The notes beneath the pieces were generated by a model, which saw only the letters and a list, made by a program, of their open reading frames with translations, was not told the origin of the DNA and made no database searches. From Ditylenchus dipsaci (Eukaryota; Nematoda; Chromadorea; Rhabditida; Anguinidae), in contig SADC01000479.1 of NCBI GenBank assembly GCA_004194705.1, positions 1 through 64,000 of the forward strand: DNA of 64,000 bases, given 5' to 3'. Below are positions 36,601 to 46,194 of this stretch, in pieces. The translations under genes were made by a program, and so were the position numbers. Position 1 is the stretch's first letter. Each line of letters opens with the position of its first letter.

Positions 36601-39600
36601 GTGGTTCTAATAGAGAGTGTGGTTCTATTTCGCAACCCCCTTTGGGGGGTGTGGTTCTATTAGAGAGTGTGGTTCTAATAGAGAGTGTGGTTCTATTTCG
36701 CAACCCCCTTGGGGGGTGTGGTTCTATTAGAGAGTGTGGTTCAAATAGAGAGTGTGGTTCTATTAGAGAGAATACGGTAAGTACTTATACAGTTGGCGTC
36801 ACATTTAAAAAAAATATTTTCAGAAGCAATCTTAATGTTTTTTGATCTAAAATTATGACAATTTTCAAAAACGTTGTCTTCAACCACTCAAAAATAGATT
36901 CTAGTTCTAGGATTTGTTGAGAAAATATCGATGGAAAAGGGCTTGCAAAAAAAGCCTAAGTTAGGCAAAAGAAAAAGGCTTAGGCAGAAAGCTTTGCGAA
37001 AATCATTGTACTCGTGATTGTGCTAGCGCTAAGAATGACCTTTTTTGCGTAAAATTTCTTTGAATAATCGAAATCTGCGATTCGACGCGTCGAAGTCGAA
37101 CGTCGAAATTTTCGACGCATCGAGCCGAGAGTCGAAAATTTTCGACTTTTCGACGTTAAAAGACGAATTCGACGCGTCGAGTCGACAACTGTAATCCTCA
37201 GCCTCTTAGCTATCCAACAAATTATTACGACGAGGAAAACTTAAAAATTCGAGTAAAAAAGGTGTACAACCAGTAATATTTGAGCTGTGACCCAGAAAGC
37301 CCCTTCTAAATTCAAAAATGCCTTGTCCCACCGTTGTTCTTCAATTCTTTACTAGCCTTATCATCCTAGCTTTTTGCCCTATGAGCCCGAGATGTCAACA
37401 GATTTATTTATAGTACATACTGGCTATCTAGTGACACAACTCCTATAAGCGAGTGAAAACAAGTTCGCGAGGTTCCCTTGTTGAAAGATTACCGTAAATT
37501 ACCTTTCAGGAATATCATTGACTATTGGTTTCTTATTTATGTTTGTAATTGACCAGTTTTCTAAGTCTTCAAAGCTGGTTTGTTTTTACTATTTGCTTCT
37601 TCACTCGTTTAAATTGTGTGTTGCAGGAGGTCGAACCAAAGGTGTTCTACTCTCGGACTGGTTATTCACGCTGCAGGTATCAACATTTTTATGTGATTGT
37701 AAATACTTTATTTCTAGCCGATGGCATTGCAATGGGTAGCGCCTCTACTTCCACAGAGGCGAGATGCAGGTCATTGTTTTTTTGGCCATCATGCTTCATA
37801 AGGTAAGCATTTTTTTAGTACGGAATTCCCTACTGTAACGTTGGGCTATATGAGTGTCTTCAAGTCTCCTGAGCACGACTATCGCAAAATCAGGCGAAAA
37901 AACTTTGATGCAATGCCCTTACTATCCAATTTTCACAGGGACTCTTTTAAAAATGGACGGTTTTTTGTATAAGCTGGTGAGCAGTGAATTAACTTATCAT
38001 TGTCAAAATTTTCATTTCCGTTCAAGACAAGAAAGTTTAAAAAATTTAAACTTGGAAAATTCAATATTTCAATCTTATTTCTTGACGGAAATGAAGATTC
38101 GACAACGATTTTGAACTCCAGTGCCCGTATTCAGGGCGCAAAACGGTAAAAAAATCGGACCGATTTTGAACCGATTCTGTTCCATTTTCGGGCTGTTTTT
38201 GGAACAGATCGGTTCCAAATCGGTCGATTTTGGAACCGATTTTTCTACCGATTTTGTAACAGATTTTTGAACCGCTTGATTTGCCGATTGTTTTATCGTT
38301 GTTGTACCGATGTTTGTACCGTCTTTTGTAGGGTGCACTACGTTTCACCGTCACTGTTTTCACCGTTCACTATTTCACCGTCACTATTTTCACCGTCACT
38401 ATTTTCACACGTCACTATTTTCACCGTCGCCTATTTTCACCGTCACTATTTTCACCGTCACCTAAATTCACCGTCAGCATTTTAGGACCACTTTTTAGGT
38501 CTAAAATTTTCGAAATTTTTAAAAGTTTTGGTACAAAATTGTAGCCTGAATGTCAGCTACATTTTGCTACTACAAACTCTAGAAAAAACGAAATTTTTAG
38601 TTCTAAACTATAAAGACGCTCACCCTGCGTTCTACCGTGATGAAAAAGTGTGAGATTGAACGCCTTCTAAAGTTTAGTTCTAAATTTTTTTTATTTTTTC
38701 AGAATTATAGTACCAAAATGTAGCTGACATTCAGGGCTACAATTTGGTACCAAGACTGTTTAAATTTAGAAATTTAGATCTAAAAAGCGGTCCTAAAGTG
38801 CTGACGGTGAATTTAGTGAACGGTGAAAATAGTGACGGTGAAAATAGTGACGGTGAAAATAGGTGACGGTGAAAATAGGTGACGGTGAAAATAGTGACGG
38901 TGAAAATAGTGAACGGTGAAAACAGTGACGGTGAAACGTAGTGCACCCTTTTGTACCACTTGTTTTATCATTTCTTATGCAGCTTGTTTCACCGGCTTTT
39001 GTATTGATTTTGCCCAACTAGTCTCATACTGACTGAGATGAGTGAGTGATAAGTGTAGTTTATAACAAATGACTGTAGAATATAGAGGGTTTCACCTTAT
39101 ATTTCTACAGTTAACGACAAGTCTCAGGCATCTATCATATGCAAATGCAAAAAAAACCACCCGAAACACCCAAAACCAGTTAAATCACCCAAACTAGCAA
39201 AAGCCTCAAGATTGGTTTGCTCCACACTTTTCAAGTTCGTGCATTTCAAAAAATTTCGCGGAATTAAAGTATTAAGTCTGAACCATCCAACCAAGTGTCG
39301 TCCACTTGGATCAAAAATTTTTTACGTTTTCATGTTCCAAACGTGTGTTTCTGGACTAATTCGGGCATGCTGAAGATGGTTTGACAGTGGTAAAATGCCG
39401 CTTTCTCGAGTATTTTTTGAGTATTGGGCGATAATTGACTTTGGTGAAATCAATTTTGACCAAAAGTCAAAAGATATGTGAGAAAACGGCATTTTACCAC
39501 CGTCAAACCATCTTCAGCTTGTCCAAATTAGTCCAGAAAACACGTTTTGGAACATGAAAAACGTAAAAATTTTTTGATCCAGTGGACGACCACTTGGTTT

Positions 39601-42600
39601 GGATGGTTCAAAGTAACAAATTTAAATTTCCCGCAATTTGAATGGGAAAATTTTCCATTTTTCCCATTGGGAGAGTGAGATTGGAAGAGCTCCATTGGGG
39701 ACTTAGTTTTACCTTAGACATGATTCGAGGAAGACCTTTGATCAAAATGCATCTAGAAGCTCTTTTTCCCTGTTCATGTCGATGCCGTGTTCTTGTATTT
39801 CGTGGACAGTGTGATGTGCAAGTATGAAATTCTGTACACCTAACGCGAATATGATGTGACACCCACATCTAGCATATAGCCTCAAAATGGTTGGAGACTT
39901 GATAATGCACCAATAGCCGAGTGGATAAGCTTCTAGCAATAAGTTGAGGCTCGAAAGTTCGATTCCCCACCCCTTTCAAAATTTGAATCTCAGTGTATTA
40001 GGGAAATTGGCGCCAAACAAAAAATTATCGAAATGGTCGATTTGAGACACCTTTTTTGTTTCATGCTGCTGACCAGTTTTTTCACTTTCGGCTTCTGCAT
40101 GCTTTTTGCCAAAATATTCCTCACATGAAGGGCTTTCGAATGAGCCATCACTTGCCCATAAGCAGTTAAAATTTCAAAACCAGAACTAATTTCTGTGCAG
40201 ATTTTCGAAGAAATTTCTTCGCATTATCGATTTGATCGAAATCTTGCCAAGTTTTTTTTTCTAAATTTTGTCAAACAAAACCGAGACTCGATAGAGGAGT
40301 AAATTTACTGCGGTTGGTACCAAGGACGTATGCAAAAATGCAAATTTAGGGTGTCTAATGCAAAAGTTAGATGATAAACGCAAAAACCCCTATTTTACTA
40401 TTCCCCTATTTTCTATTTTTACTCGGAAAAATGCCAGTTGTTTGCTTAAAATGGTCTCTAGTTTTATAAACTCTGACTTTACAAAAATCGGTCTGATTAT
40501 TCTGTAGCTGATGTCTGAGCTATCTTTGTTGTATGAGAGGTCCTAAAAACGACGACTTTTTCAGATTTTTTGACGGAATCAAATTTGGTGTAATTTTCAG
40601 GTTGATGAGGACTTGCAATCCAAGCTATCAAAGAAGCAGAGAGCAGGACAGAAATCAAGAATCAATGAGAAGCAGGTTTAGCAGGTGTAACAGGTTGCGT
40701 TTGGTACCTCTTCAGTGATCACACTTATTTTTACTTTAGCAAACTGCGCATAAGACTGTGGCCGGAAAAAGCTCCGAAAAAGTCTGTAGGTGTCAAGACA
40801 TGCTCGTGCGGAGTTGATGGTGGAATCAAGAAGGCGCGTCGCTATCGTCCTGGCACTGTTGCTCTTCGTGAGATGCTCCGCTATCAATAGTCGACTGATT
40901 TGCTGCTCCGTAAGCTTCCCTTTCAGCGCCTTGTCCGTGAAATTGCGCAAAGTTCAAGACAGTTCTTCGCTATCAGTGCGTTCCTCTTCCGATCATCGTA
41001 TATGTCCTCCAATAACCTATTTGTTTTTAGGGCGTTTGCTGTTGTTGCTCTTCAGGAAGCCATGGAAATGTAGTTGACATGCTTCTTCGAAAACAGCAAT
41101 TTGTGCGCCGTCCATGCCAAGCGGGTCACGTCATGTGCAAGGACCTTCAGCTGGTCGTCGTCTTCGTGGTCATTTCATGCTTGAGGCTTTGGAAGAAATT
41201 GCAACACAATCGTTACACAGTCATACTCGTTACAGCTACTCCAAGGTTCTTCTAAGAACCACTTTGTTTTTGTCTTTCTCATAAGTTGTTTGAATAAACG
41301 TATTTATTATGAGTTTCTGTATTCGGATTCTTACTTTTGCTGTGTTATCAGGTGATGTAGTCAGTGGATTGTCAGAATTATGTCATAGTGAATGAGATTT
41401 AGATCCCTTCTCTTTTCGGTTAAAATACCTATAATTTTAGTGTTTTTTGCAATTTTTTTTAACCAATTGTGAAATGGCAAAAATCTTTGATTTGTGATGT
41501 TTGAGGTGTTGAAGTTTTAAATGAAGCTGATTACGTTCGTACTAGAGATGGGCGTTTGCATTTGCCTAATACCAATACTGATATTTTTTGGTTCTCTCTA
41601 GACCAATACCAATGTTTCAAAGTTGTGGACCTCAATATATTTCCCAATACCAATATTTTTCAAAAGTCTATTTGTTCACCAAACATTAAAAAAAGTTCCT
41701 GATTCATCTAATAGGAACTCATGTTACGGACATACGATGAAATTTCTAAACAAAAGATCTTTTGGAGTAAAGACCCTGTGCTTTTTGCAAAAAAACAGTA
41801 CATTTCAGTGAAGAAAAGACAAAAATTTAAAAAGGCGCGTAAAAACGGCAACTTAATTCTTGGCATTTTGTTTGAGTTGAACTACAAGGAAATTCAAAAT
41901 TTGAAAGGGTGTGTCCCACTAGAAACAGCAAATTTAAAATCGGTTCGAAAATGGAACAGTTGTCCCAAATCGGTCCGATTATCGGTTCCGAAATCGGTCC
42001 GAAAATCTATCTTATTTTCTGTCGATTTGCGCCTGAATACTGCACAGGAGCATTTTAATCAGCAAATCGACAATGCTGAACACTAATTCGGTGTCAAATT
42101 CAACTTTGCAAGTCTTTTGCGTCAAACTGTTTTTAAAGACACTTTTGGAGACAGTCCAAATGCCTTTTTGATAACTTTTCAAAAACCATCAGGTGCAATT
42201 TTTCATGCTGGTTCTGAATCTGGGGTTCGATTACAACTTAACGGTTTCTGTACAAAAATTTTCATGCTTTTATTTAAATTGTAAAATTTCTGTAACAACA
42301 TATTTCGATTCTTTTAATTTTTTACACAGCATAATTTTTTTTTTTCGTATATTTGCAAACGACATACCATTAGAAAGCCCAGACAAAGGGCTTTTAATTG
42401 AGCATTATATAAAATGCTGAGCTAAATTAATTCACTGCTCACCAGCTTAGACAAAAACCGTCCATTTTTAAAAGAGTCCCTGTGAAAATTGGGATAATCA
42501 AGAGCATTGCATCAAAGCTTTGGCGCCTGATATTGCGATAGTCGTGCTCAGGAGGTATGAAAACACTCATACAGTTCAACGTTAAAGTCGTTGATTCTCG

Positions 42601-43588
42601 TGTTTATTCTTTTTTCATTTTCTTGCAAAGATTTAAATTAGAGCTGGAAACGGGATTAGAACGGGATTGGTTTTGGGAGATCGTGTCAGCTAATATTTCG
42701 ATTTGTTTTAAAATTCTGTTTTGACCATTCTATTCAGCGTGAAAAAAGAGGCCCGGGATTTGGTCAGACCATGACCATCAAGTAAATTGTTTCTTTGACT
42801 AAAATGCGACGCCAAGGATCGCCAAGGTTTTTTTTTTTCTGGAGTGGTAGAGGGAGTGGTTGGGTGACACGATCTCCCAAAACCAATCCCGTTCTAATCC
42901 CGTTCCCAGCTCTAATTTAAATAAGCAACAAAAAATTGAATATTCTTATTTGCAGGGTCCCACAGCTTTTGCATTGGTCAGCTTCTTAGTGATGGAAGGC
43001 CTGGAGAAGAGTAGGGCTAGAAGACATCTTCTCTTTTTTCACTAGCAGCTCCTATCGGGACTATTTTCACTTACATATTGTTACACACGGTAAAAAACAA
43101 ACAATTTTTCGTCGCTAATGCTTTGTGTTCAGATAGAAACAACATATTTGTCCTCTCCATATGTGACTGGCCTTATACTTCTCTTTCTGCAGGCACTTTC
43201 TTGTATATAGCAGCAGCACATATTCTGCCTGAACTCGTGGTAAGTCACAAAAATTAATTTGAGTTTAATTTTATATTCATAGATCTCCTGGTTCCGACCA
43301 AAATTTCTTGATTTTAAAAACAATATAGGAATCAGAAAATTCACCACTTATATGATACATTTGCTAACTAGATTTTCCGATTTTCGAGCATCCTCTTATT
43401 GGGTTTCATCAAGTAATAGCTGTGTGAACATTTTTTGGATAATCTGCAATATTTTGAAAAATTTTAGGAGACAAAGTGCAGCCTGAGCTCTGGGCAAGGT
43501 CGTGCTCACTTTTCTATCCCAGAAGTTCTGCTTTTCTGCTCTCTGCAATGTTCCCTCCTTCATATCTTCTCATGGACATGCTCATTGA
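30611..43588 (+). CDS. SLC39A9: Zinc transporter ZIP9 (SLC39A9 family)
   Basis: Moves zinc into the cytosol, typically at Golgi or plasma membrane. Exons by eye: 30611-about 30712 ([12 protein letters not shown], then [16 protein letters not shown] after a 1-base shift), 31602-about 31857 ([29 protein letters not shown]), about 31909-32098 (polar loop, Ser/His/Gln-rich), 37510-37577 ([14 protein letters not shown]), 37627-37676 ([10 protein letters not shown]), 37718-37802 ([26 protein letters not shown]), 42956-43089 ([20 protein letters not shown]), 43193-43239 ([15 protein letters not shown]), about 43467-43588 (ending SSHGHAH, stop TGA). The paired HAADG and MLHK/HILPE motifs are the metal-site helices of the ZIP family. 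Nearly all of the 13-kb length is transposons in introns; a histone-like gene lies in the 37802-42956 intron. Confidence 0.92.
30728..31548. repeat. Long palindrome of the double-hairpin/splice-donor family (copy 1)
   Basis: Arms run from GAATCCCCCCCCACG on the left to CGTGGGGGGGGGCATTC on the right, sharing GGTGGAGGAGATAACTTCAT and GGGTATCGTGG-type sequence. The centre near 31130 is AGCCCCCTGCGCC / GGCGCAGGGGGCT. Left of centre is TGTCTAAGTAAGTGAGTGCG (one G shorter than other copies) and right, inverted, the hairpin half. It lies in the first ZIP9 intron, right after exon 1. Confidence 0.75.
32236..33938. repeat. Palindrome of the double-hairpin/splice-donor family (copy 2)
   Basis: Outer arms TTTACTTGACCCC then a C-run and ACGGCTGACCCACTTT, mirrored on the right by AAAGTGGGGCAGCCGT, a G-run and AAGTAAAG. 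The centre near 32690 is AGCCCCCTGCGCCCCGAAGG. To its left is CATGTCTAAGGTAAGTGAGT; to its right, inverted, the hairpin half with GTGTCTAAGGTATGTGTG. The right arm is split by the GGC foldback at 32955. Confidence 0.75.
32955..33758. mobile_element. GGC-foldback, TTTACCCCGCCAAAT arms, 9-bp TSD
   Basis: Starts GGCTGTAACTAATTTACCCC, ends TTTGAGCC, and is flanked by exact GGCTAAAAA (32946-32954, 33759-33767). Each arm has 5-7 tandem units of TTTACCCCGCCAAATTACTG type. Inner arms share ACTTGGATCGCTCAAATCC and GGTTGAGAATGGTTAAGGGT-like sequence. A sibling lies at 34645-35415. Confidence 0.9.
34645..35415. mobile_element. GGC-foldback, TTTACCCCGCCAAAT arms, second copy
   Basis: Starts GGCTGTAACTAACTTCACCC, ends AATTTGAGCC. 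Flanks are ATTTTGAAA on the left and ATTTTTGAAA on the right, a 9-bp duplication if one T is an insertion. Arms and core match the 32955-33758 copy, with the arm unit drifted in places. Confidence 0.8.
35825..36777. mobile_element. pogo/Tigger-like element with TGTGGTTCTATTAGAGAG repeats
   Basis: Flanked by TA (35823-35824, 36778-36779); starts CCGCATTCTCTCTAATAGAA, ends TTAGAGAGAATACGG. The right arm 36510-36777 is a 100-bp tandem with GTGGTTCTATTAGAGAGT units. Between the arms lies a transposase remnant on the minus strand (about 36250-36490). Confidence 0.85.
36250..36490 (-). pseudogene. Remnant of a pogo/Tigger (DDE_1, CENP-B-like) transposase C-terminus
   Basis: The minus-strand frame reads [20 protein letters not shown] followed by CGVSNATD and YEDDAIHCF. 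The pattern W-V-x-E-A-W...I-x-x-S-F-x-x-C-G-I-S-N-A-L-D-G is typical of the end of the DDE_1 domain in pogo/Tigger/jerky transposases. No catalytic core is visible, so it is a fragment. It agrees with the TA target and termini of the enclosing element. Confidence 0.6.
38331..38948. mobile_element. Foldback with TTTTCACCGTCACTA tandem arms
   Basis: Starts GGGTGCACTACGTTTCACCG and ends with its inverse. Each arm has about 7-9 tandem copies of TTTTCACCGTCACTA. Flanks share TTTTGTA (7 bp). Core symmetric around a TGTAGC...GCTACA segment. The open frames here only reflect the 15-bp unit. Confidence 0.8.
39280..39610. mobile_element. Inverted-repeat MITE, family A, copy 3
   Basis: The best-preserved copy: ends GAACCATCCAACCAAGTG and its inverse with one extra base, then the shared GATCAAAAATTTTTTACGTT and TTTACCACCGTCAAACCATC arms. 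Confidence 0.8.
39713..39800 (-). repeat. Isolated double-hairpin/splice-donor half
   Basis: On the minus strand: GATGCATTTTGATCAAAGGTC, then TCCTCGAATCATGTCTAAGG and TAAAAC. It is the left-type half seen at 31050 and 32600 but without the GC-rich centre. Confidence 0.5.
39905..39985 (+). repeat. tRNA-Ser/Leu-like sequence
   Basis: Has ATAGCCGAGTGGATAAG, a good D-arm/A-box for a class II tRNA, and AAGTTCGATTCCCC, a good T-arm/B-box, at about normal spacing. The acceptor strands do not pair and no anticodon loop is convincing, so a tRNA pseudogene or SINE head is more likely than a working tRNA. Confidence 0.4.
40740..41184 (+). CDS. Divergent histone H3-like gene
   Basis: H3 is a nucleosome core subunit. 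First part 40740-40997 gives [14 protein letters not shown], then [40 protein letters not shown] and (shifted) KFKTVLRYQ. After a 33-bp intron-like gap, 41031 on gives [27 protein letters not shown] and (shifted) [14 protein letters not shown]. Residues align with the H3 tail (Lys9 and Lys14 kept, Arg8 to His, Ser10 to Thr), alphaN, and helices 1 to 3. It needs about five 1-base shifts, has in-frame TAG codons, and lacks a clear start codon (an upstream AG-GT-bounded exon at 40602-40676 may or may not belong). Canonical-type loop 1 argues against CENP-A. Frames may be sequence error or a pseudogene. An AATAAA follows near 41293. It lies within a ZIP9 intron on the same strand. Confidence 0.7.
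42639..42914. mobile_element. hAT-type MITE with ATTTAAAT TSD
   Basis: Ends TAGAGCTGGAAACGGGATTA and the inverse of TAGAGCTGGGAACGGGATTA, flanked by exact ATTTAAAT (42631-42638, 42915-42922). The interior shares a 100-bp block (GAAAAAAGAGGC...AAATTGTTT) with the palindrome at 47297-47554. Ends 41 bp before the ZIP9 exon at 42956. Confidence 0.85.
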
Positions 43589-43599
43589 TCTTTTTTATT

Positions 43600-45022
43600 A
43601 TATTTTTAGTTGTTATTAGCAATTTCTTTAGCCGATGCATGCTTTTGCGAATGGGATTTTACTAAGTTTTTTATTGAAGGATGGAACTTCCACACCTTTT
43701 TTTACCAGAGCAACACAAACAAAAATATATTTAAATTTTTTTTGTTTTTACGCAGTTGTGGTTCTGGTGCTATATAGCAAAATTTTCGACCTACAAGTCA
43801 ACACTTGAATTGCAACTCTATAAAATTACCATCACCCGACTCTAGTTGAAACCCCAACACAATTTGCGCTCGTTATTTTTCTCCAATAATAGAAATCGAT
43901 AATAGTAACAACCATTGTATTTTTTATACTCACACGAGCTCTAATTATTACACTTTTCAGGTTTTAGTTGAACGCTTAAAAATCTCAAGATCGACTTAAA
44001 TATTTCGGAGTGGGGGTGGTGGTTGTTGGAAAATTACTTGGCCGGCACATAATTAGAGAGCTTACGGTATGTTTTCGAAATTGCATGCAAGATTTATTAT
44101 TATTGTTGGGTAACCATTGTTAAAAATGTGATAATAGTGAAAGATAATTGTTGTGTTTGGCTTTATATATATCAGAAAAATGCATCTCTCACACCACAAC
44201 TATCTGTTTCTTATTCTTTTTTGCCAGGTTTGGCAAGGTAGCTTTAAGCATGACTACACTAGTAGGTGGCAAACTGGCTTTGTAGACTGTGACAGGTTGT
44301 AATGGCCAAGATGGTCACCACTCCACAAGTCTTGCACGTTGTAACCACCCAAGTTGGCCAGTCCAATAGAGCTCAAATCGGTTTCAAAATGCTGAAAATA
44401 AGAAGATATGTGGTTAGAAATTGTTGAATCAGGGATAGTAATAAATCCCGACCAAATTTTGGTTTAAATTGAACGCTGTTATATTTTTTTCCGAAATGAG
44501 AATGGTATTTTCAGATTTTGTATTATGATCTTTGGTACTTTCATTTCGAAAATTGTAAAAACAAATGTTGGCATTCAAGTAAACTTGAAAAATTTTTTGA
44601 AAAATTTATTCCTGCATTTTCTAAAACCAATAAAATTTCGCTTAAAACCTTTAAAGTATCTTAGACATGGTGGCATTCCGAGTATGGCTGAGCCAATGAA
44701 CCCGTTCCAGAGTCTCGTTCCATTTCTAGAGCGTTTGTGATTCCCGCATTGCCCCTTTAACGCAAGGATACCGATTTCGCCGATCAATTTAAAAAAAAGG
44801 GGTGACCTCATATCGAGGTTTTGGTTTTTTAGAGCCAAAAATATAAGGTTTTTGAAAAAACATCGGCGAAATCGGAATTCCTGCGATAATTGCGACCAGA
44901 CTGTTAAAACAAAACACTTGAAAATATTCAATAAAGTGTCGGACCCTTCGGGGTGACCTTTATCGAGGTCCGACTGTACTTTTGATTTTATATATCCAAA
45001 AAAGCTTGACACGTCTTTTGCA
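43600..45022. other. Intergenic DNA with degraded pogo and Tigger pieces
   Basis: A CCGTATT-type right end is visible at 44058-44068 (AGAGAGCTTACGGTA). A Tigger-like unit with ATATCGAGG and GTCCGACTGTAC occupies 44745-44985; related sequence recurs at 53550-53950. The 145-codon minus ORF here has no family features and overlaps this repeat. The missing 3' exon(s) of the alpha-galactosidase could lie here but were not found. Confidence 0.4.
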
Positions 45023-46103
45023 TAGTGTTGGGGACCAGGGGTGCGGGCGGGTTTGCGGGACGGGTTTTTAAAATTTGCGGGTAACTGGTGACCCGCAAAG
45101 AAAATTGCGGGTTACCGCGAGTTTGCGGGTTTTTCCACTTTTTCAATTTAAGGGCAAAACCTAAATTTTCTACATCAAACCCCAAATCTAACTGCAAAGG
45201 TCTTCCGCCATTGAAAGAGCTTTTGAATAAGTATAAACATGTAAATGAAAATATTACACTGAAAAAGTTTTTCTTTGTGACCAAATGGGTACTCCTAAGA
45301 TTTTCCTACCAAACCCCACTTTTCAACTTTACGGGTTAAAATCTCAATTTTTTCCAGATCAAACCCCAAATCTAAGTTCAAAAGGTCCTCCGCCATTGAA
45401 AGAGCTTTCGATGAGTATAAACATGTAAATAAAAATATTACACTGGAAAAAAATTTCTTTGTGACCAAACATGTACTCAAAGTGTGGCGGAACAACCTCC
45501 CCCCCCCTGTCCCAAATACTATATAGAGATAAAAGTTTTTACTTGCGACTAAACGTGCGAAAAAAAATATGCCAAAATAAAAAAATTACTTGTTACCAAA
45601 TACGGGCACATGAGATTCTACATGAAGGCTATCCTCTTAAGAGGCTCGGCGACATCTACAGAAAATCGGCGTCGATTCGAAAAAGTTTTCATTAAAAAAA
45701 TTTCTTTTGAGATTTTTCCACAAAACTTCCAATTCTCACTTTAAAGATCACAGCAAACCACAAATATATCTTCCGCCATTAAAAGAGCTAACAAATGAGT
45801 ACAAACACGCCTATAAATATTTCTCAAAAGAAGTTATTGATGGTGCAACGTGACCATTCATGATATTTTCCCATAAAACCCCAAATTTGACTACAAGAGG
45901 CAAATCTCAAATTTTTTTACATCAAACCCCAAATTTAAAATAAAAGGTCCTCCGATATTGAAAGGGCCTTCAAATGAGTAAAAACTCGACTAATAAAATA
46001 TTTTTCAAAAAAAAAGTTATTAATGGTGCAACGGATTACTTAAAGCGTTACCCATAATTTGCGGGGCGGGTTTGCGGGTTTACCCGTCCGCACCCCAACA
46101 CCA
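45023..46103. mobile_element. hAT-type element with GCGGGTTTGCGGG ends
   Basis: TAGTGTTGGGG and CCCCAACACCA termini are flanked by CTTTTGCA / CTTTTACA (8-bp duplication, one mismatch). Terminal parts are GGGCGGGTTTGCGGGACGGG-like, as in 19963-21360. The interior is a diverged tandem array of a 200-250-bp unit with CCAAATCTAA...CCTCCGCCATTGAAAGAGCT, at least four copies. Near the 3' end of the alpha-galactosidase gene. Confidence 0.75.
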
Positions 46104-46194
46104 CTTTTACAATTCCACCCCGAAAACTAAAATACATCCTCTTATTTATTTTTTATCGTAAACTGGAAATTTTGAGTAAAAAATTCAAAAAAAT

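Larger units (their letters stand above)
34317..37193. mobile_element. hAT-type element with CGACGCGTCGA arms, 8-bp TSD
   Basis: TAGAATTGTCAACACGTCG on the left pairs with the inverse of TACAGTTGTCGACTCGACG on the right, flanked by exact ATCCTCAG (34309-34316, 37194-37201). Arms are built of TCGAAATTTTCGACGCGTCG. The interior hosts a GGC foldback (34645-35415) and a pogo-like element (35825-36777) plus AT-rich AATCAATTCAAAT repeats. ZIP9 intron. Confidence 0.85.
37838..42580. repeat. Large inverted-repeat pair enclosing the H3-like gene in a ZIP9 intron
   Basis: AACGTTGGGCTATATGAGTG and CTCCTGAGCACGACTATCGC at 37838-37900 recur inverted at 42520-42580; AAAATGGACGGTTTTTGT at about 37950 and ATCGGTTCC/CGGTCCGA blocks at 38110-38250 recur inverted at about 42465 and 41940-42010. 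No target duplication was found. Between them lie a foldback, a family-A MITE and the histone-like gene. Confidence 0.5.

Noticed and set aside
36489..36845. 118-codon open frame with repeated ESVVLIESV motif
   Set aside because: Direct translation of the TGTGGTTCTATTAGAGAG tandem in the right arm of a pogo-like element.
38737..39017. Ser/Phe/His-rich open frames
   Set aside because: Translation of the 15-bp TTTTCACCGTCACTA array of a foldback.
39905..39985. Functional tRNA-Ser or tRNA-Leu gene
   Set aside because: A and B boxes are good, but acceptor strands do not pair and no credible anticodon loop is found.
40740..41184. Centromeric H3 (CENP-A)
   Set aside because: Helix 1, loop 1 (KFKT) and the QRLVREIAQ block match canonical H3 more closely than CENP-A.
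44575..45012. 145-codon minus open frame
   Set aside because: Overlaps a Tigger-like repeat, has no family features and no splice context.
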